Origin: Mesorhizobium loti CJ3sym
Lineage (GTDB): Bacteria > Pseudomonadota > Alphaproteobacteria > Rhizobiales > Rhizobiaceae
DNA: 64,000 nt
Reading direction: 5' to 3'
NCBI RefSeq assembly: GCF_000472785.1
Contig: NZ_AXAL01000008.1
Span: forward strand, 124,001 to 188,000
Made by a program: the position numbers and the translations under genes. Positions 8,771 through 18,900 of this stretch are shown here, one piece after another. The notes under the pieces are model-generated. The model saw nothing but the letters and a program-made list of their open reading frames with translations. It did no database searches and was not told where the DNA came from. The stretch's first letter is position 1, and each line of letters opens with the position of its first letter.

Positions 8771-10018
8771 ATGTCGGTCGGAATCCGCCACGACGATCTG
8801 CGCCGGCGCAACCGCGCGATGGTGATTGCGGCCGTGCGCCTGGCCGGTCGGCCCTCGCGCACCGAGATCGCCGCGACCACTGGCCTCAGCCACTCGACCA
8901 TATCTGCGATTTCCTCCGATCTGATCAGTGAAGGCATCCTGGCCGAAGGCAAACCGAGCGAGGCCGGCGCGCTCAAACGCGGCAGGCCGCAGGTCGGCCT
9001 CGGCCTCAACCCGGAGGCCGCGGCCGTCATGACCGTGGTGCTGTCGCTGAATTTCCTCTCCGTCGCCGTCATCGATTATGCCGGCCAGGTGATATCGGAG
9101 GAGCAGCGCCGGCTGGACACGCTGACTATGTCGCGCGAGGCGCTGATCGGCGAATGTGTGGCCATCGTGCGGCGGCGCCTCGAGGATCCCGACATCGATG
9201 TCCGCAGCGTCGCCCGCATCGCGCTGGCGATCCAGGGCATCACCGACACCGATGCCCGGGCGATGCTCTGGTCGCCGATCACGCCGCAGACCGACATCGC
9301 CTTCGCCGACATACTCGAAGCCGAGTTCGGCATCCCCGCTACCATGGAAAACGACTGCAACATGATGGCGGTGGCGCTGCGCTGGCGCGATCCCGAGCGC
9401 TACCGCGACGACTTCATCGCCATCCTGCTTTCGCACGGCATCGGCATGGGCCTGGTGCTGAAGGGCGAGCTGTTCACCGGCACCCATTCGTCGGGCGGCG
9501 AGTTCGGCCACATGATCCATCGGCCGAACGGCGCGCTCTGCCGCTGCGGACGCCGCGGTTGCGTCGAGGCCTATGCCGGCAACTATGCCATCTGGCGCAA
9601 TGCAAAACAGCTCGGCGAGGACTCCGAGCCGGTGGCAGACGTCAGCGACGCGCAGATGCGGGCCCTTGCCGCCACGGCGCGGGAGCGGGACGGGCCGGAA
9701 CGCGAAGCCTACCGCAAGGCGGGCGAGGCGCTAGGCTACGGCCTCGGCAGCCTGTTCGCCCTGATCGACCCCGCCCCCGTCGCCATGGTCGGCGTCAGCG
9801 CCGCCGCCTTCGACCTGATCGAGCCGGCATTGCGTGAGGCCATCGCCCAGACCGCCGGCGGCCAGCACTCGAAATCGATTTCCTTCGACACCGAGCCGAA
9901 CGAACTCCCCCTGATCCGCGAAGGCTGCGCCATGCGTGCACTGACCTTCGTCGACCAGGAGATTTTCGCGCCGGGCGCGCAGGCCAGAGCGGGGGGCGCG
10001 GGTAAGAACGTGGCGTGA
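8771..10018 (+). CDS. ROK-family transcriptional regulator of the xylose-type operon
   Basis: A 415-residue protein with an N-terminal winged helix-turn-helix (about 15-65: [21 protein letters not shown]) and a C-terminal ROK sugar-kinase-like domain. The latter carries [12 protein letters not shown] and the zinc motif [16 protein letters not shown] repressors such as XylR and NagC lose DNA affinity when they bind a sugar or sugar phosphate. It is transcribed divergently from xylF and is the obvious candidate to bind the two palindromes between them. The gene ends just before a 144-bp repeat element. Confidence 0.88.
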   Translation: MSVGIRHDDLRRRNRAMVIAAVRLAGRPSRTEIAATTGLSHSTISAISSDLISEGILAEGKPSEAGALKRGRPQVGLGLNPEAAAVMTVVLSLNFLSVAVIDYAGQVISEEQRRLDTLTMSREALIGECVAIVRRRLEDPDIDVRSVARIALAIQGITDTDARAMLWSPITPQTDIAFADILEAEFGIPATMENDCNMMAVALRWRDPERYRDDFIAILLSHGIGMGLVLKGELFTGTHSSGGEFGHMIHRPNGALCRCGRRGCVEAYAGNYAIWRNAKQLGEDSEPVADVSDAQMRALAATARERDGPEREAYRKAGEALGYGLGSLFALIDPAPVAMVGVSAAAFDLIEPALREAIAQTAGGQHSKSISFDTEPNELPLIREGCAMRALTFVDQEIFAPGAQARAGGAGKNVA

Positions 10019-10041
10019 GCACCGCGCTGGGATATGTTGAG

Positions 10042-10185
10042 ATTCAGGTCAGGCCGAGTCGAGAATGGTGGGTTCCGAGAACCGGAACGCAGCGGACATT
10101 TGGGTCCGTGAGTACCGTTCTACTGCGACGCAGTAGAACGTGGAAGCGCAGGAAACCGCCATTCGCAGGCCGGCATCACCTGAAT
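10042..10185. repeat. 144-bp palindromic repeat element, copy A
   Basis: Terminal inverted repeats (10042-10056 and 10171-10185, two mismatches) bound an element that recurs at 46818-46960. Inside are a perfect 11-bp-arm hairpin GTTCTACTGCG/CGCAGTAGAAC (10117-10139) and a CGGAC/GTCCG stem (10093-10108). It lies between the convergent ends of the ROK gene and phoB, so it may also act as a transcription barrier. Confidence 0.8.
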
Positions 10186-10197
10186 ATCAGCATATCC

Positions 10198-10887
10198 CTA
10201 ATCTTCCCTGATCGCGTAACCCGCCCCACGAATGGTGCGGATCACATCCGGCATGCGGCCATTGTTGACCGCCTTGCGGAGGCGGCCGACATGCACGTCC
10301 ACCGTACGCTCGTCGATGTAGATCGTCTCGCCCCAGACATTGTCGAGCAGCTGGCTGCGCGAGAACACGCGGCCGGGATGGCGCATCATGAATTCGAGCA
10401 GGCGGAATTCGGTTGGCCCGAGCCGGATCTCGCTTTTCTTGCGATAGACCCGGTGCGATTCACGGTCGAGCACGATGTCACCGACCTTGAGCACGCTGGA
10501 CAGCACTTCCGGCTTGGCGCGGCGCAGCAGCGCCTTGATGCGGGCCATGAATTCCGGCGTCGAGAACGGCTTGACCAGATAATCATCGGCACCGGTCGAG
10601 AGGCCGCGCACGCGGTCGCTTTCCTCGCCGCGCGCCGTCAGCATGATGATCGGCAGCCGCTCGGTCTCGGGCCGCATTCTTAGCCGACGACAAAGCTCGA
10701 TGCCCGACACCGCCGGCACCATCCAGTCGAGCACCAGAAGGTCAGGGACGTTTTCCTGCAGTCGGATTTCGGCTTCGTCGCCGCGCGTCACCACCTCGAC
10801 CTGGTAACCTTCCGATTCCAGATTGTAGCGGAGGAGCACGCCTAGCGGCTCCTCGTCCTCCACCACCATGATGCGTGGCGCGATCAT
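10198..10887 (-). CDS. phoB: PhoB phosphate regulon response regulator
   Basis: A 229-residue OmpR-class regulator: receiver domain with acidic pocket E10-D11-E12, phospho-acceptor D54 (LLVLDWMVP) and K in VKPFS, then a winged-helix DNA-binding domain (about 130-229) with ERTVDVHVGRLRKAV. Last gene of the pst-pho operon, 15 bp after phoU. It activates Pho-box promoters when phosphate is low, probably including the one upstream of pstS. Confidence 0.95.
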   Translation of the reverse strand: MIAPRIMVVEDEEPLGVLLRYNLESEGYQVEVVTRGDEAEIRLQENVPDLLVLDWMVPAVSGIELCRRLRMRPETERLPIIMLTARGEESDRVRGLSTGADDYLVKPFSTPEFMARIKALLRRAKPEVLSSVLKVGDIVLDRESHRVYRKKSEIRLGPTEFRLLEFMMRHPGRVFSRSQLLDNVWGETIYIDERTVDVHVGRLRKAVNNGRMPDVIRTIRGAGYAIRED

Positions 10888-10902
10888 CGGCTTGTCACCC
10901 TG

Positions 10903-11610
10903 TTATGCTGCCGGCGCCGACATTGCGGTCTCGTCCTGCTTCGGGCGATTGGCGGGCAGCTGCGTGCCGGTCAGCACATAATACGCATTTTCGGCGATGT
11001 TGGTCACATGGTCGCCGATGCGCTCGAGATTCTTGGCGCAGAACAAAAGATGCGTGCAGGCGGTGATGTTGCGCGGGTCTTCCATCATGTAGGTCAACAG
11101 TTCGCGGAACACCGAGGTGTATTTGACGTCGATGCGCTCGTCGTCATTCCTCAGCTTGGCGAGTGCCGCGGCATCACCCGCCGCATACTCCTCGACCACG
11201 CCCTGCACCTGGATCAGGACCAGCTGCGCCATGGCATCGATGGAGTGCGACAGGTCGCGCGGCGTGGCGCTGAGACCGACGGTGCCGACGCGCTTGGCGA
11301 TGTTCTTGGCAAGGTCGCCGATGCGTTCGAGGTCGCCGGCCATGCGGATCGAACCGACGACATGGCGCAGATCGTCGGCCATCGGCTGGCGCTTGGCGAT
11401 CAGCGTGATGGCGCGGTCGTCGAGTTCGCGCTGGCGGGCATCCATGATCGCGTCATCGGAGACGACGCGCTGGGCGAGAGCATTGTCGGAGTTCAGCAGC
11501 GCCTTGGTGGCGCCGCCGACCATCGAACCGGCGAGATCGCCCATGTCGCTGATCAGCCTGCTGATTTGTCCGAGCTCCTCATCGAAGGCTGCGACTGTAT
11601 GTTCGGCCAT
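10903..11610 (-). CDS. phoU: PhoU phosphate signalling and transport regulator
   Basis: A 235-residue all-helical protein with two PhoU repeats. Metal-binding-type motifs are visible in DLERIGDLAKNIAKR and NLERIGDHVTNIAENAYY. PhoU couples PstSCAB activity to the PhoR kinase and restrains uptake. It lies between pstB (25 bp upstream) and phoB in the conserved operon order. Confidence 0.95.
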   Translation of the reverse strand: MAEHTVAAFDEELGQISRLISDMGDLAGSMVGGATKALLNSDNALAQRVVSDDAIMDARQRELDDRAITLIAKRQPMADDLRHVVGSIRMAGDLERIGDLAKNIAKRVGTVGLSATPRDLSHSIDAMAQLVLIQVQGVVEEYAAGDAAALAKLRNDDERIDVKYTSVFRELLTYMMEDPRNITACTHLLFCAKNLERIGDHVTNIAENAYYVLTGTQLPANRPKQDETAMSAPAA

Positions 11611-11635
11611 GATCCTGGTCCTCGTATGCGTGCGA

Positions 11636-12439
11636 TCAGCCGAAGCGGCCGGTGATGTAGTCCTGGGTGCGCTTCTCGCGGGGCGACGTGAAGATCTTCT
11701 CGGTCTTGTCGAACTCGACCAGCTCGCCCAGATACATGAACGCCGTCTGCTTCGAGACGCGCGCCGCCTGCTGCATGTTGTGGGTGACGATGACGATCGT
11801 GTAGTCGGCTTGCAACTCGTCGATCAGCTCTTCGATCTTGGCGGTTGACAGAGGATCGAGCGCCGAGGCCGGCTCATCGAGCAGAATGACTTCGGGCTTC
11901 ACCGCCACGGTGCGGGCGATGCAAAGCCGCTGCTGCTGGCCGCCCGATAGGCTGAGACCGCTGGCGTTGAGCTTGTCCTTGACCTCGTTCCACAGTGCTG
12001 CGCGCTTCAGCGCCTGCTCGACACGGCCGTCCATCTCGGCCTTGCTGATCTTCTCATAGAGCCGGACGCCAAAGGCGATGTTCTCATAGATCGACATCGG
12101 GAACGGCGTCGGCTTCTGGAACACCATGCCGATCTTCGTGCGCAGCAGGTTGAGGTCCTGCGAGCGGTCGAGAACGTTCTGGCCGTCGAGCAGCACCTGG
12201 CCCTCGGCGGTCTGCTTGGGATAGAGCTCGTAGATGCGGTTGAAGACGCGCAGCAGCGTCGATTTCCCGCAGCCCGACGGTCCGATGAAGGCGGTGACGC
12301 TGCGCTCGGGCAGCGACAGTGTGATGTCCTTCAGCGCCTTCGACTGGCCATAGTAGAAATTGAGGTTCTTGACCTCGATCTTCACCTTGGCGGCGGCCTC
12401 GGTCGCGATCGTCATGTCTGGAGACAACATCTGGCTCAT
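11636..12439 (-). CDS. pstB: PstB phosphate ABC transporter ATPase
   Basis: A 267-residue ATPase: Walker [10 protein letters not shown], signature [16 protein letters not shown], Walker [13 protein letters not shown], and the PstB-type [15 protein letters not shown] start. The start at 12439 is chosen because its ATG overlaps the pstA stop as ATGA, giving translational coupling; an upstream in-frame start would lie deep inside pstA. It energises phosphate import with PstC and PstA. Confidence 0.95.
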   Translation of the reverse strand: MSQMLSPDMTIATEAAAKVKIEVKNLNFYYGQSKALKDITLSLPERSVTAFIGPSGCGKSTLLRVFNRIYELYPKQTAEGQVLLDGQNVLDRSQDLNLLRTKIGMVFQKPTPFPMSIYENIAFGVRLYEKISKAEMDGRVEQALKRAALWNEVKDKLNASGLSLSGGQQQRLCIARTVAVKPEVILLDEPASALDPLSTAKIEELIDELQADYTIVIVTHNMQQAARVSKQTAFMYLGELVEFDKTEKIFTSPREKRTQDYITGRFG

Positions 12440-13287
12440 TTGTCCTCTCTGCGTCCGGTCAGGCTGCGCGCAACGATGCTGAGCGCGAGGACCGTCAATG
12501 TGATGATGAGTGCGCCGGTCCACGCCAGTTGCTGCCATTCCTCGTAGGGGCTGAGAGCGAACTGGAAGATGGTGACCGGCAGGCTGGCCATCGGAGCGTT
12601 GAGGTTGCTCGACCAGAACTGGTTGTTGAGCGCCGTGAACAGCAATGGTGCCGTCTCGCCGGAGATACGGGCGATCGACAGCAATATGCCGGTGACGATG
12701 CCGGAAAGGGCGGCGCGGTAAGCGACCGACTTGATGACCACCCAGCGCGGCGCGCCGATCGCGGTGCCGGCTTCGCGCAGGGCGTTGGGCACCAGATTGA
12801 GCATGTCCTCGGTGGTGCGCACGACGACCGGGATAACCAGGATGGCAAGCGCGACAGCGCCGGCGATCGCCGAGAAATGCCCCATCGGCCGCACCATCAA
12901 TTCATAGACGAACAGGCCGATGATGATCGACGGGGCCGACAGCAGGATGTCGTTGATGAAACGCACCACGGTGGTGAGCTTCGAGAAGCGGCCATACTCG
13001 GCCATGTAGGTGCCGGCCAGCACGCCGATCGGCGTGCCGACAATGACGGCGATGACCGTCATCACCACGCTGCCATAAATGGCATTGAGCAGGCCGCCGG
13101 CGTCGCCGGGGGGCGGCGTCATTTGCGTGAAGACATCAAACGACAAGCCGGCTGCACCTTTATAGACCAGCGCGCCCAGGATCAGGGCCAGCCAGGCAAG
13201 CCCAATGCCCGCAGCGACGACGCACAGCGTCATCATCACCGAGTTTCTGGTCTTGCGGCGGGTGTGAAGCGATGAGGCTGTCGACAT
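12436..13287 (-). CDS. pstA: PstA phosphate ABC transporter permease
   Basis: A 283-residue permease with about six membrane spans and the binding-protein-dependent permease loop [20 protein letters not shown]. It pairs with PstC in the inner membrane. It follows pstC by 4 bp, and its stop overlaps the pstB start. Confidence 0.94.
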   Translation of the reverse strand: MSTASSLHTRRKTRNSVMMTLCVVAAGIGLAWLALILGALVYKGAAGLSFDVFTQMTPPPGDAGGLLNAIYGSVVMTVIAVIVGTPIGVLAGTYMAEYGRFSKLTTVVRFINDILLSAPSIIIGLFVYELMVRPMGHFSAIAGAVALAILVIPVVVRTTEDMLNLVPNALREAGTAIGAPRWVVIKSVAYRAALSGIVTGILLSIARISGETAPLLFTALNNQFWSSNLNAPMASLPVTIFQFALSPYEEWQQLAWTGALIITLTVLALSIVARSLTGRREDK

Positions 13288-13291
13288 CGGC

Positions 13292-14275
13292 TCAGGCTCC
13301 GGTGCGGGCGTCGATGCGCATCAGCATGTAGCGTGCGATGGCAAGGATCAGGAAGGTGATGACGAACAGGATCAGGCCGAGCGCCACCAGCGAGGAGGTG
13401 TAGAGGTCGCCGACAGCTTCAGTGAATTCATTGGCGATCGTGGCCGAGATCGTCGTTGCCGGCGCAAACAGCGAGGTCGAGATGCGATGCGCGTTGCCGA
13501 TGACGAAGGTCACCGCCATGGTTTCGCCGAGCGCGCGGCCGAGGCCCAGCATGACGCCGCCCATGATGCCGATGCGGGTGTAGGGGATGACAACGCGGCG
13601 GGTCACTTCCCAGGTCGTGCAGCCAATGCCGTAGGCTGACTCTTTCAATACCGGCGGCACCGTGTCGAAGACGTCCTTGGTGATCGAGGTGATGAAGGGC
13701 AACACCATGATGGCAAGGATCAGCGACGAGGTCAGCAGGCCGATGCCGTAGGGCGGACCGGCAAAAAGGCTGTTGAGGCCGGGAATGCCATGGAACACGC
13801 TGATGATGAAAGGCTGTATCGTCGTCTGCAGGAACGGTGCCAGCACGAACAGGCCCCAGATGCCGTAGATGATCGACGGGATGCCGGCCAGCAGTTCGAC
13901 GGCCATACCGATCGGACGGCGCAACGGACGTGGGCAAAGCTCGGTGAGGAAGATGGCGATGCCGATGCCGAGCGGCACGGCGATCAGGATTGCGATTGCC
14001 GAGGTGACAATGGTGCCGTAGATCGGCGCCAGCGCACCGAATTTCTCCGTCACCGGGTTCCAGCTTTCGCTGGTGAGGAAGGAGAAGCCGAAGGTCGACA
14101 GCGCTTGCCAAGAACCGGCAAACAGCGAAATCGCCACACCGCCGAGCAGGACCAGCACCAATATAGCGGCGGCCCGGGTCATTCCGTGGAAGATCGCGTC
14201 GGTGAGCGCGAACCGTCGAACTATAGCATCGCGCGATCCTCTAACGGCTGGCAAGGCTTCCTGGACAGCGCTCAT
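13292..14275 (-). CDS. pstC: PstC phosphate ABC transporter permease
   Basis: A 327-residue permease with about six spans, motif [21 protein letters not shown] and [16 protein letters not shown]. The start [10 protein letters not shown] at 14275 is chosen over an in-frame upstream start that would overlap the stem-loop and the pstS 3' end. Its ribosome binding site is weak, consistent with lower output than pstS. Confidence 0.92.
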   Translation of the reverse strand: MSAVQEALPAVRGSRDAIVRRFALTDAIFHGMTRAAAILVLVLLGGVAISLFAGSWQALSTFGFSFLTSESWNPVTEKFGALAPIYGTIVTSAIAILIAVPLGIGIAIFLTELCPRPLRRPIGMAVELLAGIPSIIYGIWGLFVLAPFLQTTIQPFIISVFHGIPGLNSLFAGPPYGIGLLTSSLILAIMVLPFITSITKDVFDTVPPVLKESAYGIGCTTWEVTRRVVIPYTRIGIMGGVMLGLGRALGETMAVTFVIGNAHRISTSLFAPATTISATIANEFTEAVGDLYTSSLVALGLILFVITFLILAIARYMLMRIDARTGA

Positions 14276-14306
14276 GTCAAGCTCGGCTCTTTCAAATTGA
14301 TGAGAA

Positions 14307-14334
14307 AAGGAGCGCCGCGAATGCGGCGCTCCTT
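14307..14334 (-). terminator. Intercistronic hairpin between pstS and pstC
   Basis: Perfect 12-bp stem AAGGAGCGCCGC / GCGGCGCTCCTT with a 4-nt loop, followed on the minus strand by TTTTC. Probably a partial terminator that keeps PstS more abundant than the permeases. Confidence 0.75.
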
Positions 14335-14343
14335 CAACGGATA

Positions 14344-15399
14344 TTACTCGCCGGCGTAGACGGGCTTGCCGTCGGCCTGGATGTCGGTCTTCCACGAAGC
14401 CTTGATCAGGTCGACGACGCTGTCGGGGATCGAGACGTAGTCGAGCGCCTTGGCGGTTTCCTTGCCGTCCTTGTAAGCCCAGGCAAAGAACTTCAGCGCT
14501 TCGCCGGTGGCAGCGGCATCTTCCGGAGCCTTGTGGATGAGGACCCAGGTGGAAGCCGCGATCGGCCAGGTGGCGTCGCCGGGCTCGTTGGTGATGATGA
14601 CGTTGAAGTTCTTGGCAGTCTTGAAGTCGGCATTCGAAGCGGCCGCGCCGAAGGATTCGAGCGATGGCTCGACGACCTTGCCGGCGGCATTCAGCATCTT
14701 GGAGTAGGACAGGTTGTTCTGCTTGGCATAGGCATACTCGACGTAGCCGATGCCGCCATCGGTCTGCTTGACGGTGTTGGCGACGCCTTCGCTACCCTTG
14801 GCGCCGACGCCCGTGGGCCATTCGACGGCGGTGTCCGAGCCGACCTTGTCCTTCCAGTCCGGGGAGAGCTTCACCAGATAGTTGGTAAAGTTGAAGGTGG
14901 TGCCCGAGCCGTCCGAACGATGCACGACGGCGATCGCGGTCGACGGCAGGGTGAGGTTGGGGTTCAGCGCCTTGATCGCGGCATCGTCCCACGTGGTGAT
15001 GGCGCCGAGATAGATCTGGGCAATCGTCTTGCCGTCGAGGACGAGTTCGCCCGGCTTGACGCCGGTCAGGTTGACGATCGGCACGATGCCGCCCATCACC
15101 ATCGGGAACTGCACGAGGCCGTTCTTTTCCAGATCGGCATCGGACATCGGCTTGTCGGTGGCGCCGAAGGTCACGGTCTTGGCGATGACCTGCTTGATGC
15201 CGCCGCCGGAACCGATCGACTGGTAGTTGAGGCCGATGCCGGTATCCTTCTTGTAGGTGTCGGCCCACTTGGCGAACACCGGGTAGATGAAGGTCGAGCC
15301 GGCGCCGGAAAGGTCAGCTGCCATTGCTGCGGAAAGGGTGAAGGTAGACGCTGTAGCCATTGCAATCGCAACGGCCGCCGAGCGGATGAAATGTCTCAT
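14344..15399 (-). CDS. pstS: PstS periplasmic phosphate-binding protein
   Basis: A 351-residue protein with a signal peptide ending near SAAMA-ADL (about residue 27). The mature sequence has phosphate-binding motifs [25 protein letters not shown] and [13 protein letters not shown]. First gene of the pstSCAB-phoU-phoB operon. AGGAG-type spacing precedes the ATG (GAACAGGAGCAGGCCACATG). A Pho box lies about 80 bp upstream. phoR, which often precedes pstS in rhizobia, is not here. Confidence 0.95.
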   Translation of the reverse strand: MRHFIRSAAVAIAMATASTFTLSAAMAADLSGAGSTFIYPVFAKWADTYKKDTGIGLNYQSIGSGGGIKQVIAKTVTFGATDKPMSDADLEKNGLVQFPMVMGGIVPIVNLTGVKPGELVLDGKTIAQIYLGAITTWDDAAIKALNPNLTLPSTAIAVVHRSDGSGTTFNFTNYLVKLSPDWKDKVGSDTAVEWPTGVGAKGSEGVANTVKQTDGGIGYVEYAYAKQNNLSYSKMLNAAGKVVEPSLESFGAAASNADFKTAKNFNVIITNEPGDATWPIAASTWVLIHKAPEDAAATGEALKFFAWAYKDGKETAKALDYVSIPDSVVDLIKASWKTDIQADGKPVYAGE

Positions 15400-15477
15400 G
15401 TGGCCTGCTCCTGTTCGGAAGATGGTCTCTCGGCGCCATTCCTAACCAGCGCCCGCTGAGGCCAATAGCCTTCGATT

Positions 15478-15495
15478 ATAACAGTCGCATGACAG
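15478..15495 (-). promoter_or_regulatory. Pho box upstream of pstS
   Basis: On the minus strand the site reads CTGTCAT-GCGA-CTGTTAT, two 7-bp PhoB half-sites in 11-bp phase with one mismatch from consensus. A third weak half-site (GTGACACGAA) precedes it. TATAAT overlaps the downstream end and could serve as the -10. Confidence 0.85.
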
Positions 15496-15824
15496 TTTCG
15501 TGTCACCCCGGTAACGCGTCGCCGGCACCGGGAAACGCGGCGGTACGGGGCGATCGCGGCCTGATGCGAGTTTGCCTCCGGAATCAGGGGCTTGAGCCAT
15601 CCGCCGCCGGGAGCCACCGCCGGATTCGACGGGGCTTTCTCTGGTGAAGAAAATCCGGACGGGAGTGCGTTGCTCAAGGCCAGAGCATATCTGGCCGGGC
15701 CATCGCCAAAAACAGGTCCGTTGGGGTAGGTGACACTGTTCGATAATGGCGGTCGCTGCTCCCGCCCGTAACTGCAAAGGCGGAATTCGATGTTGCCATT
15801 GTCCCGGCTGGACACGACCTTTGA

Positions 15825-15844
15825 TATGGTGCGATCGCACCATA
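15825..15844. promoter_or_regulatory. Perfect 20-bp palindrome in the pstS-hybrid kinase gap
   Basis: TATGGTGCGA followed by its exact reverse complement. It lies in the 522-bp gap 15400-15921, between the 3' end of the hybrid kinase gene and the pstS promoter region. Apart from the Pho box and this palindrome I see no gene in that gap. The binding protein is unknown. Confidence 0.45.
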
Positions 15845-15921
15845 GTCATTGCACGCAGGGGTAGCGAACCCTGATTCCCTCGAGCTTCCGCTTCGCATCC
15901 GGCGAACCGGGCGACGCGATA

Positions 15922-18900
15922 CTATCCCGCGTTGCGCTGGACCTGACGGCCGGCGCCGACCCAGAGTTCGACTTTCTCGAGCAGGGCCCTTGGGCTGATC
16001 GGCTTGGGCAGATAGTCGTCCATGCCCGCCTCCAGGCACCGTTCGCGATCGCCCTTGAGCGCATGCGCGGTGACGCCGACGATCGGCACATGCGTGCCGG
16101 TTTCCTGCTCCAGCCGACGGATCGCGGCCGTCGCCTCAAGCCCACTCATCTCCGGCATCGAGACGTCCATCAGGATCATGCACGGATTGAGCCTGCCGAA
16201 GGCGTCGAGCGCCTTGCGGCCATTGCTGACGATCTCGAAACCATAGCCGGTCTCGCCGAGGATCTGGGTGAACACCATCTGGTTCACCTCATTGTCCTCG
16301 GCCACGAGAATATCCAGCCTGTGTCCACCGCCGCCCGTGGCGGGCAGCCTCGGACGAACCGGCGGTGGCTGCAATTGCGCGCGCTGGTCGGAGGGCGCCA
16401 AGGGCGGCCGCTGGGGAGCGTCAAGCCCCTCGCCTGAGAGCGGCCGGGCATGGCCGCCCGTGGTGTGGCGATGGCGCTGGATGGTCGCGACCAGCGTTTC
16501 AAGGAGCACGGAGGAGCGCGCCGGCTTGATCAGCTGAGCGTCGATGCCGAGATCGCGGTAGCTGGTGTTGGCAAGCGACTGGTCGACCGAGGTCAGCATG
16601 ATGATCGGTGTGTCGGCGAGGCCTGCGGTGTTGCGCACGATGCGCGCCATTTCGGCGCCGCTCATGCCAGGCATCTGGTAGTCGAGCACGACGCAGTCGA
16701 CGGGCACCGCATAGGCCGCGGCGGCAATCAGCACTTTCAGCCCCTCGGCGCCGCTTTCGGCGGCGCAGGAATCGAACGTCCACGACGTCATCTGCTCGGT
16801 CAGGATGGCCCGGTTGACCGCATTGTCGTCGACGATCAGCACGCGTGCGCCCGTCACGTCCACCGGCATGATGCGCTGCCCGTTCTGCTGTTCGGCCCTG
16901 GGCAGCGTCACCGTGAACCAGAAGGTCGAACCCCTGCCCTCGGCGCTCTCGACACCAATGTCGCCGCCCATCAGTTCGACCAGCCGTGAGGTGATGGCAA
17001 GGCCAAGCCCGGTGCCCTCGTGCCGCCTTGTCGAGGAGGTGTCGACCTGGCTGAATTTTTCGAACACCAGCTTCAGCTTTTCCTCGGGGATGCCTATTCC
17101 GGTGTCGGTGACCGAGATGGTCAGCCTGGTCCCGGCAGGCACCCGCTCACCGGTCACATCGACCAGCACATGGCCTTCGTCGGTGAATTTCACCGCATTG
17201 CCGACAAGGTTGGTAACGATCTGCCTGATGCGGCCGACATCGCCGATGAACAGGCTCTCGAGCCTCGGCTCGATGCGCACGATGAGCTCGAGGTCCTTTT
17301 CCTTGGCGCGTGTCGACACCAGCGTCGCCACGTCCTCGATCGCCTCGGCAAGATTGAAGGGCGCCGGGTCGAGCACCAACTGGCCGGCATCGATCTTGGA
17401 GAAATCCAGGATGTCGTTGATGATGGTCAAGAGCGCGTTGCCCGATTTGACGATGATATCGGTAAACGTCTTCTGCTTCGGATCGAGATTGGATTTGGCG
17501 AGGAGTTCGGCCATGCCCAGCACGCCGTTCATCGGCGTGCGGATCTCGTGGCTCATATTGGCGAGGAATTCCGACTTGGCGCGGTCGGCGAGTATGGCGC
17601 GCTGGCGCGCCTCGCGCAGTTCGGCCTCGCGCATCTTCAGTTCGGTGATGTCGGTGGTCGAGCCGATCAGGTAGAGCGAACCGTCCGACGCGATCATCGC
17701 GCCTTTGCGCGCGAACTGATGGCGAACGCTGCCGTCGGCAAGCGTCACGGTTTCCTCGATCTCCTGCGTTTCGCCGGTGCGCAGCACAGCCAGATCGCCG
17801 GCCACGAAAGCCTCGCCGTCCGCCCCGAAAATCTCGATGTCGGTCTTGCCGATTGCATCTTCCCTGCTGAGGCCGGTCAGATCGCACCAGCCCTTGTTGA
17901 CATAGAACTGCCTGAGATCGGAGCGCTTGGCGTAGATCGACACCGGCACGTTGTCGATCAGGCTGCGGAACACCTCGTTCTCGCGCATGCTCTCTTCCAG
18001 CGCCCGTTCGCGCGCCTTGACTTCGGTGATGTCGGTGCTGGAGCCGACGAGGTGCATCGATCCGTCGATCGCCACCAGGCGGCTCTTGCGCGTCATCAAC
18101 TGCCGCACCGTGCCGTCGCGATGGGTGACGGGCTCCTCGACCTCGAGACCCTTGCCGGTTGCGACGACCTCGGTGTCGTCATGGCTGTAGCTTTCCGCGT
18201 CTTGCGTGCCGAACAGCTCGCGGTCGGTGCGGCCGATGACGTCTCCCTTGGCGAGGCCTGTAATCGCGCACCAGGCCTTGTTGACGAATTCGATGCTCAA
18301 ATCCTGTGCCTTGATGAAGGCGGCCACCGGCAACTCGTCCATGACGTGCCGGAAGAGGTCAATCTGGCGCATTGAATCGCGCAGCGCCGCCTCGCGGCTC
18401 TTGATGTCGGTGATGTCGACACGCACGCCGATGAACGTGCCGTCATCAGTGCGCATGTCATAGACCTGGTACCAGCGCCCATCGGCATTGAGCCGCTCGT
18501 AGGAAGAATTTGGCAGATGGTACCGAGCCAGCACGCCGTCGGCCCAGCGTTCGGTGTCGACGTCGTAAAGCTTGTCGAGCTCGGGATCGCCACACGAGCG
18601 GAAATAGCCGACCGCATGGCCAAACTCCAGCGCCTCGCGGAAGGTGCAGCCGGGCTGCCAGACCGGCTTCAGCGCCGGCAGCGAGTCCTGAAGCTTGCGG
18701 TTGGCGAAGACGAACTTGTCATCGCGGTCGTAGATGATGACGCCGGCCGGCAGCGATTCCAGCACGCTCGCCAGATGCTTGCGCGCATCCTGTGCCTCGG
18801 TCTCGCGGCCCTTCATGTCGGTGACGTCAACATAGGAAATGAGCCGCTTGCCGCCGGGTAGCGGCGCCAGCGACGCGACAAGCGTGCGCCCTTCATTGTG

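Noticed and set aside
15396-15815. 139-residue minus-strand frame upstream of pstS
   Set aside because: It runs through the Pho box and promoter and has no family resemblance.
17020-18375. 451-residue plus-strand frame opposite the hybrid kinase
   Set aside because: Frame shadow; the minus-strand kinase explains the region fully with recognised domains.
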